Shown: piece by piece, positions 22,459-25,380 of the stretch
Layout of the letters: every line of letters begins with the position of its first letter
How positions within the stretch are numbered: position 1 is the stretch's first letter
Source of the DNA: a virus
IMG/VR virus record: IMGVR_UViG_3300017714_000151
Coordinates: 1-25,380 of that record
Length of the DNA stretch: 25,380 nt
Reading direction: 5' to 3' (one strand)
Made by a program: the position numbers and the translations under genes
Notes under the pieces: generated by a model
Databases searched by the model: none
Told to the model about the DNA's origin: nothing
Seen by the model: the letters and a program-made list of their open reading frames with translations, nothing else

Positions 22459-23623
22459 AATCTTCGAGCGTAACTACGATTCTAAGGCTAAGATAGTAAT
22501 CAATAGAGGAGGTACTAGGAGCAGTAAGACCTGGTCCTTAAATCAATTGTGTGCTTTGTGGTTAATTAGTGGTAATTATGGTAATGGTAATTATATTAGT
22601 GAGGGGGTTTGGACTACTGTAAGAAAGTATAGAACTAATCTAGATGGAACTGTTATAAGAGACTTTGAGGACATTCTAAAAGCAGAGGGCTGGTATAGTG
22701 GGGTAGATCACAACAAAACTAAAAAGCAATACAGATACGGAAAGAGACTAGTAGAGTTTATAGGTGCTGACGATGAGCAAAAGCTAAGAGGAGCTAAAAG
22801 AAATATATTATATTGTAACGAAGCTAACGAGTTAGAATATAAACAGGAGTTTTTTCAGTTACTAATGAGAACAGAGAATAAAATCTTTCTAGACTTTAAT
22901 CCAGACGATGAGCAAATTTGGATTAACCAGGAGCTAGAAATTAAGCGTTCTAATGAGGTAGCAGACGTTGAGGTCATAGTATCTAACTATAAAAATAATT
23001 CATTCCTACCTAAGTCATTAATTAAAGAAATAGAATACCTACAGCAAACAGATAAAGAGTTTTGGAAGATATATGGATTAGGAGAGTATGGTAATATTAG
23101 CGGTCTAGTCTATGAGAATGTTAAGTATATCGATACTATGCCAGACTGTAAGCTAGTATCTTATGGGTTAGACTTTGGATATAGTATAGACCCCTCAGCT
23201 TGTGTAGCTGTATACAGAAAGGATGACGAGCTATATTTAAAAGAGATTATCTACGAAAGAGAATTAACTAACCAGGACCTAGCAGAAAGACTAAGACCTA
23301 TTATAGGTAGAGATGAGGTTATTTGTGATAGTGCAGAGCCTAAAAGTATTGAGGAGATATATAGACTAGGATTAAACGCAAAGCCAGCAACTAAGGGTAG
23401 AGACAGTATTCTAAACGGAATAGACATTCTTAAACGTTTTAAAATAAATGTAGTAAATAGTAGCAACCTTAGAAAAGAGTTTAGAACGTATAAATGGGCT
23501 ACAGATAAAAACGGAAATAGCTTACAAAAACCAATAGGAGCGGATCACTTATTAGACGCTTTGAGATACGTTGCTTTGATACATTTAAAACAAAATAATA
23601 AAGGATGGTATTCAATTAGATAA
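22445..23623 (+). CDS. terL: Terminase large subunit
   Basis: 392 residues, GTG start at 22445. Walker A region GGTRSSKTW (22-30) with Lys28, Walker B ILYCNEAN (121-128, Glu126), DFNPDDEQIW near 150-159. RNase H-fold nuclease residues: GLDFGY (Asp243), CDSAEPKSIEEI (Asp295) and DHLLDALRYV (Asp367, Asp371). It is the ATP-driven motor that packages and cuts DNA. A promoter-like box and the structured non-coding region follow its stop. Confidence 0.93.
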   Translation: MEATEIFERNYDSKAKIVINRGGTRSSKTWSLNQLCALWLISGNYGNGNYISEGVWTTVRKYRTNLDGTVIRDFEDILKAEGWYSGVDHNKTKKQYRYGKRLVEFIGADDEQKLRGAKRNILYCNEANELEYKQEFFQLLMRTENKIFLDFNPDDEQIWINQELEIKRSNEVADVEVIVSNYKNNSFLPKSLIKEIEYLQQTDKEFWKIYGLGEYGNISGLVYENVKYIDTMPDCKLVSYGLDFGYSIDPSACVAVYRKDDELYLKEIIYERELTNQDLAERLRPIIGRDEVICDSAEPKSIEEIYRLGLNAKPATKGRDSILNGIDILKRFKINVVNSSNLRKEFRTYKWATDKNGNSLQKPIGADHLLDALRYVALIHLKQNNKGWYSIR

Positions 23624-23628
23624 TTTAG

Positions 23629-23637
23629 TATATTTAC
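23629..23637 (+). promoter_or_regulatory. Possible -7 promoter box TATATTTAC
   Basis: Same nine bases as 12707-12715. Begins 6 bp after the terL stop codon. No clear -33 element. A transcript from here would run about 80 nt to the terminator, so a small RNA is possible. Confidence 0.3.
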
Positions 23638-23680
23638 AAAGTATTTTTTTAGCCAAAAATATACATCAAATAAAATGGGT

Positions 23681-23724
23681 AGAGGAAGTAGTCGGCGAAA
23701 GAGCGTTGCTTCCTCTTTTTTTTT
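23681..23724 (+). terminator. Rho-independent terminator after terminase genes
   Basis: AGAGGAAG (23681-23688) pairs perfectly with CTTCCTCT (23709-23716), followed by nine T (23716-23724). The 20-nt loop is G/C-richer than its surroundings, with a possible small inner stem (CGGCG with CGTTG through G-U pairs). Ends the terminase transcript. Confidence 0.85.
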
Positions 23725-23738
23725 ACAGAGGAAAAAAC

Positions 23739-23782
23739 AGCAAATGCTGAGCAAATGGTAAGCAAATGCTGAGCAAATGGGG
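23739..23782 (+). repeat. Four tandem 11-bp repeats (AGCAAATG core)
   Basis: Units start at 23739, 23750, 23761 and 23772: AGCAAATGCTG, AGCAAATGGTA, AGCAAATGCTG, AGCAAATGGGG. Units 1+2 and 3+4 form an exact 20-bp direct repeat spaced by two bases. Each AGCAAATGCT is a near palindrome (AGCA-AA-TGCT). An 11-bp period puts the copies on one face of the helix. The period is not a multiple of three, so coding is unlikely to explain it. Candidate binding array (origin, operator or packaging site). Confidence 0.85.
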
Positions 23783-23795
23783 TTATATAAGATAA

Positions 23796-23820
23796 GAAAA
23801 GATAAGATATATATCTTTTC
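23796..23820. repeat. Inverted repeat, 9-bp arms
   Basis: GAAAAGATA (23796-23804) with TATCTTTTC (23812-23820), 7-bp spacer AGATATA. It lies just after the 11-bp repeats, and GATAAG occurs twice (23791, 23801) at a 10-bp period. It may be a protein site or weak hairpin. Confidence 0.6.
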
Positions 23821-23926
23821 GTTATATTTTAACTTAAAAACTAGCATAATTAAAATAAGAACCTTTAAGCAACTTAAAAACCTCATCCTATACAAATACA
23901 CTAGAAAAGTATTTAAGTGTCTTAAA

Positions 23927-23977
23927 ACTAATCTAAATAGTGTTTATGGACTTATTGAGTTGTTTTATTTAGTTAGT
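23927..23977. repeat. Inverted repeat, 12-bp arms with one bulged base
   Basis: ACTAATCTAAATA (23927-23939) against TATTTAGTTAGT (23966-23977); the arms pair fully except for one extra T (23932). The 26-nt loop is AT-rich. The arms are AT-only apart from three G/C pairs, so chance cannot be excluded. Confidence 0.45.
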
Positions 23978-24036
23978 GTTTAATTAATTACTATTTAAGT
24001 GAAATAAATTTTAGTGACTTTTGTTATAATTAAATA

Positions 24037-24050
24037 ATTTGTTATATATA
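24037..24050 (+). promoter_or_regulatory. Promoter-like element ATTTGTTATATATA upstream of tail chaperone
   Basis: Identical in 14 bases to 2295-2308. TTTG is 14 nt downstream of a TTG, about the same spacing as in the other copy. ATG follows 6 bp after its end. Likely promoter of the chaperone-tape measure operon. Confidence 0.45.
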
Positions 24051-24055
24051 GAAAT

Positions 24056-24700
24056 ATGGAAATCACAATCCCGACAAAGTGGGAAGACATAACGATAGGT
24101 AAATACATAAACCTAAGACCAGTACTAAACTCTGAACTAAGTCCAATAGAAAGAGTAGTAAACATACTAGCAGTATTAACTGGCCAGAAAAAAGAGGTAA
24201 TTAAAAATATTAGTCTAGACCAGTATAAGACTATTAAAGAAAAAATGTCATTCCTAGAAACTGAACTTCCTAAACAACTAAAAGACAGGAAATTTAAAAT
24301 AGGAGGTAAATGGTATAAGTTTGAAGTCAAAGCACAAAACTTAATTTTTGGGGAATATATAAACACTATGGAGATTCTACAAAGTGCTAAGGATGACCAG
24401 GAGGCTATATTTAATAACCTTCATAGAATACTAACTACTATTTGTAGACCAATAGAAAAGAAGTTCCTTAGATGGAAGGATATTAAGGTAGACGGTGAAC
24501 TACTAAGAGAGACCCAGGAAAACTTTTTTAACAATATGCCAATGACAATAGCTTATCCGATAGGTGTTTTTTTTTACACTCACTCGGAGAGCTTAACGGA
24601 AACTATAAAAATCTGTTTGATGGAGGAAGCTCAGAGACTGAAGAGGGAAGCGGAGACAGAGATAGCTTTAATAAGAGATGGGGATGGTGGCAAACACTAG
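24056..24700 (+). CDS. Tail assembly chaperone, unshifted form
   Basis: 214 residues when read in the zero frame. It begins MEITIPTKWEDITIGKYINL, then LSPIERVVNILAVLTGQKKE, KTIKEKMSFLETELPKQL, and a segment with IRPIEKKFLR-type basic residues near residue 135. It has the size and position of the gpG-like protein that keeps tape measure protein soluble. At codon 171 (GTT at 24566) it meets a 9-T run, after which the zero frame continues for 41 more codons (TETIKICLMEEAQRLKREAE) and ends TAG. Those 41 residues look protein-like too, so both forms may be made. Confidence 0.75.
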   Translation: MEITIPTKWEDITIGKYINLRPVLNSELSPIERVVNILAVLTGQKKEVIKNISLDQYKTIKEKMSFLETELPKQLKDRKFKIGGKWYKFEVKAQNLIFGEYINTMEILQSAKDDQEAIFNNLHRILTTICRPIEKKFLRWKDIKVDGELLRETQENFFNNMPMTIAYPIGVFFYTHSESLTETIKICLMEEAQRLKREAETEIALIRDGDGGKH

Positions 24701-24852
24701 ACAACCTAACAAATAGTAGAATTGACAAATGGGATATAGTACTAGACTGGAATATTATTAAGGCTTTAAATATAGTAGCCTATTATAGTGATAAACAAAA
24801 AATGCAGATGCAAATACAAAAAGACCATATGCAAAAAATAAAAAGAAGGTGA
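24056..24852 (+). CDS. Tail assembly chaperone, -1 frameshift fusion (gpGT-like)
   Basis: The first 173 codons are shared with the zero-frame form. After slipping back one base in the T run, translation continues in the -1 frame for 92 residues to a TGA at 24850-24852 (total about 265). The extension has GGSSETEEGSGDRDSF, then WGWWQTLDN, RIDKWDIVLDWNIIKALNIV, AYYSDKQ and a basic end KIKRR. The open -1 frame starts after a stop near 24530 and has no ATG, GTG or TTG start until almost its end, so frameshifting is needed. Its TGA overlaps the next GTG by a GTGA junction. This is the lambda gpG/gpGT arrangement; the fusion protein is essential for tail assembly in lambda. Confidence 0.8.
24567..24575 (+). 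promoter_or_regulatory. Slippery site for programmed -1 frameshift
   Basis: Nine T bases. In the zero frame they read GTT TTT TTT TAC; the last six Ts form two in-frame TTT codons preceded by T, a T-TTT-TTT heptamer that allows P and A site tRNAs to re-pair after slipping. Frame on both sides confirmed by hand. A stimulatory hairpin was not identified. Confidence 0.8.
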
Positions 24853-25380
24853 GTGATCAATTAGACATATTTGGCTTTGATGTTAACCAACTAGAAGAGG
24901 TTAAAATAGATAACCCTAGTACACTAGCTGAGGTGTTTAATAATATTGCTGCAGATATGGTTTTCTGTTTAAAGCAGTCAGTCCAAAAAGAGAAGCTGAC
25001 TTATAAAGGTGGGTTATTAGAATCTATTAAAATGCCAGTTAAAATGTTTGGTTTTAGAATGGTGGCTACTTTGTTTTTAGCTGACTACTACGACTATCTT
25101 AATAAAGGTGTTAAAGGTATTGGAGGCACTAGAAAAACTGAGAACGGTAAATATATTACAGGACCTATGAAAGCCTGGGAGATTAAAGCTCCAGAAAGTC
25201 CTTATCAATTTAAGAAAGGTCCTAGCGTTAGTCATATTAGACAGTGGGCTAAAAGTAAGGGCTTAAATGAATACACTGTTAGAACGTCAATAGCTCACAA
25301 AGGAATTAGACCTAGATACTTTTTTGACAATTGTATGAAAGAGACTTTTTATGGTGAAACATTTAACAGATTTAAAACAG
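24849..25380 (+). CDS. HK97 gp10-like tail/neck protein (cut by window end)
   Basis: GTG start at 24849 in a GTGA overlap with the frameshift ORF; reads through the window end, so only 177 codons are visible. Sequence: SDQLDIFGFDVNQLEEVKID, TLAEVFNNIAADMVFCLKQ, KGGLLESIKMPVKMFG, DYYDYLNKGVKGIGGTRK, and PRYFFDNCMKETFYG near the end. The pattern (helix, then strands with a Gly-rich loop, then an R-P-R-Y-F segment) is what I know from gp10-like head-tail connector proteins. Located just before where the tape measure gene should be. Confidence 0.65.
   Translation, partial: MSDQLDIFGFDVNQLEEVKIDNPSTLAEVFNNIAADMVFCLKQSVQKEKLTYKGGLLESIKMPVKMFGFRMVATLFLADYYDYLNKGVKGIGGTRKTENGKYITGPMKAWEIKAPESPYQFKKGPSVSHIRQWAKSKGLNEYTVRTSIAHKGIRPRYFFDNCMKETFYGETFNRFKT

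Larger units (their letters stand above)
23624..24055 (+). other. Longest non-coding region (432 bp) with terminator, tandem repeats and inverted repeats
   Basis: This is the only long region without a convincing gene. Order: TATATTTAC box (23629), terminator (23681-23724), four 11-bp repeats (23739-23782), 9-bp inverted repeat (23796-23820), 12-bp inverted repeat (23927-23977), promoter-like box (24037-24050). The combination of terminator, tandem repeats, IRs and promoter between terminase and chaperone genes suggests a control or packaging/origin region. Confidence 0.6.

Noticed and set aside
23675-23761. ORF of 28 residues overlapping the terminator
   Set aside because: It runs straight through the hairpin and T run and into the repeats; sequence (Ser/Arg/Lys) is just what the hairpin encodes.
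23777-23983. ORF of 68 residues (Lys/Ile/Tyr/Leu-rich) in the non-coding region
   Set aside because: Low-complexity composition, begins inside the 11-bp repeat array and spans both inverted repeats; no leader like those of real genes. Probably AT-rich chance.
1-25380. tRNA genes, CRISPR arrays, insertion sequences, integrase or repressor
   Set aside because: None was visible. Repeats found are one 11-bp array and short IRs, without CRISPR spacing; no transposase or tyrosine/serine recombinase motifs.

Overview
This window is phage DNA, most likely from a tailed siphovirus-like phage of the Bacteroidota (flavobacterial type). All genes lie on the plus strand. They are tightly packed with ATGA, TAATG and short start/stop overlaps. 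The DNA is very AT-rich (about one third G+C by eye). Starts are preceded by A/T-rich leaders instead of Shine-Dalgarno sequences. Several -7-like boxes resemble the Bacteroidota TAnnTTTG element. No integrase, CI-type repressor, tRNA, rRNA, CRISPR array or IS element was found, so nothing here shows a temperate lifestyle.

Layout. 1-1352 is the C-terminal part of the tape measure protein, cut by the window edge. 1365-8012 is the head and connector block: XkdF-like protease, acidic scaffold, major capsid protein, a putative tail tube protein, two small structural genes, a portal with an unusual C-terminal extension, a head-tail connector and a tail terminator candidate. 8016-11122 encodes two LamG (concanavalin A-like) proteins that are probably the adsorption apparatus; their codon use and CTAG content differ from the rest. 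11144-12705 is the lysis block: XhlA-like membrane/coiled-coil protein, M15 peptidase endolysin and a two-TM holin candidate. 12730-13800 is a metallophosphoesterase. 13891-21991 is the DNA-metabolism and early block: RHH protein, a possible annealing protein beside a YqaJ-type exonuclease, ParB-like protein, short SSB-like protein, HTH protein, PD-(D/E)XK protein, replication-initiator-like protein, DnaB-like ATPase, cytosine-C5 methyltransferase, Hjc-like resolvase, sigma-factor-like protein, and many very small ORFs. 21988-23623 holds the small and large terminase. 23624-24055 is the only long non-coding region and is full of structure: terminator, four 11-bp tandem repeats, inverted repeats and a promoter-like box. 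24056-25380 holds the tail assembly chaperone with a -1 frameshift and the start of a gp10-like protein cut by the window edge.

How it works together. The chaperone genes normally lie just upstream of the tape measure gene. Here the chaperone is at the right end and the tape measure C-terminus at the left end, so the window looks like most of a circular or circularly permuted genome. The phage brings its own exonuclease/annealing pair, SSB-like protein, helicase-like ATPase, resolvase, methyltransferase and sigma-like factor. No DNA polymerase or primase is visible, so replication probably relies on the host.

Most notable: (1) a 9-T slippery run at 24567-24575 joined to a start-less open -1 frame ending in a GTGA overlap with the next gene, which is strong evidence for programmed -1 frameshifting; (2) four exact-period 11-bp repeats in the terminase-chaperone gap; (3) a 14-bp element shared between the scaffold/capsid and chaperone operon leaders; (4) a portal that appears fused to a winged-helix segment and a MuF-like C-terminal domain. 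All family assignments come from reading motifs by eye, with no database search.
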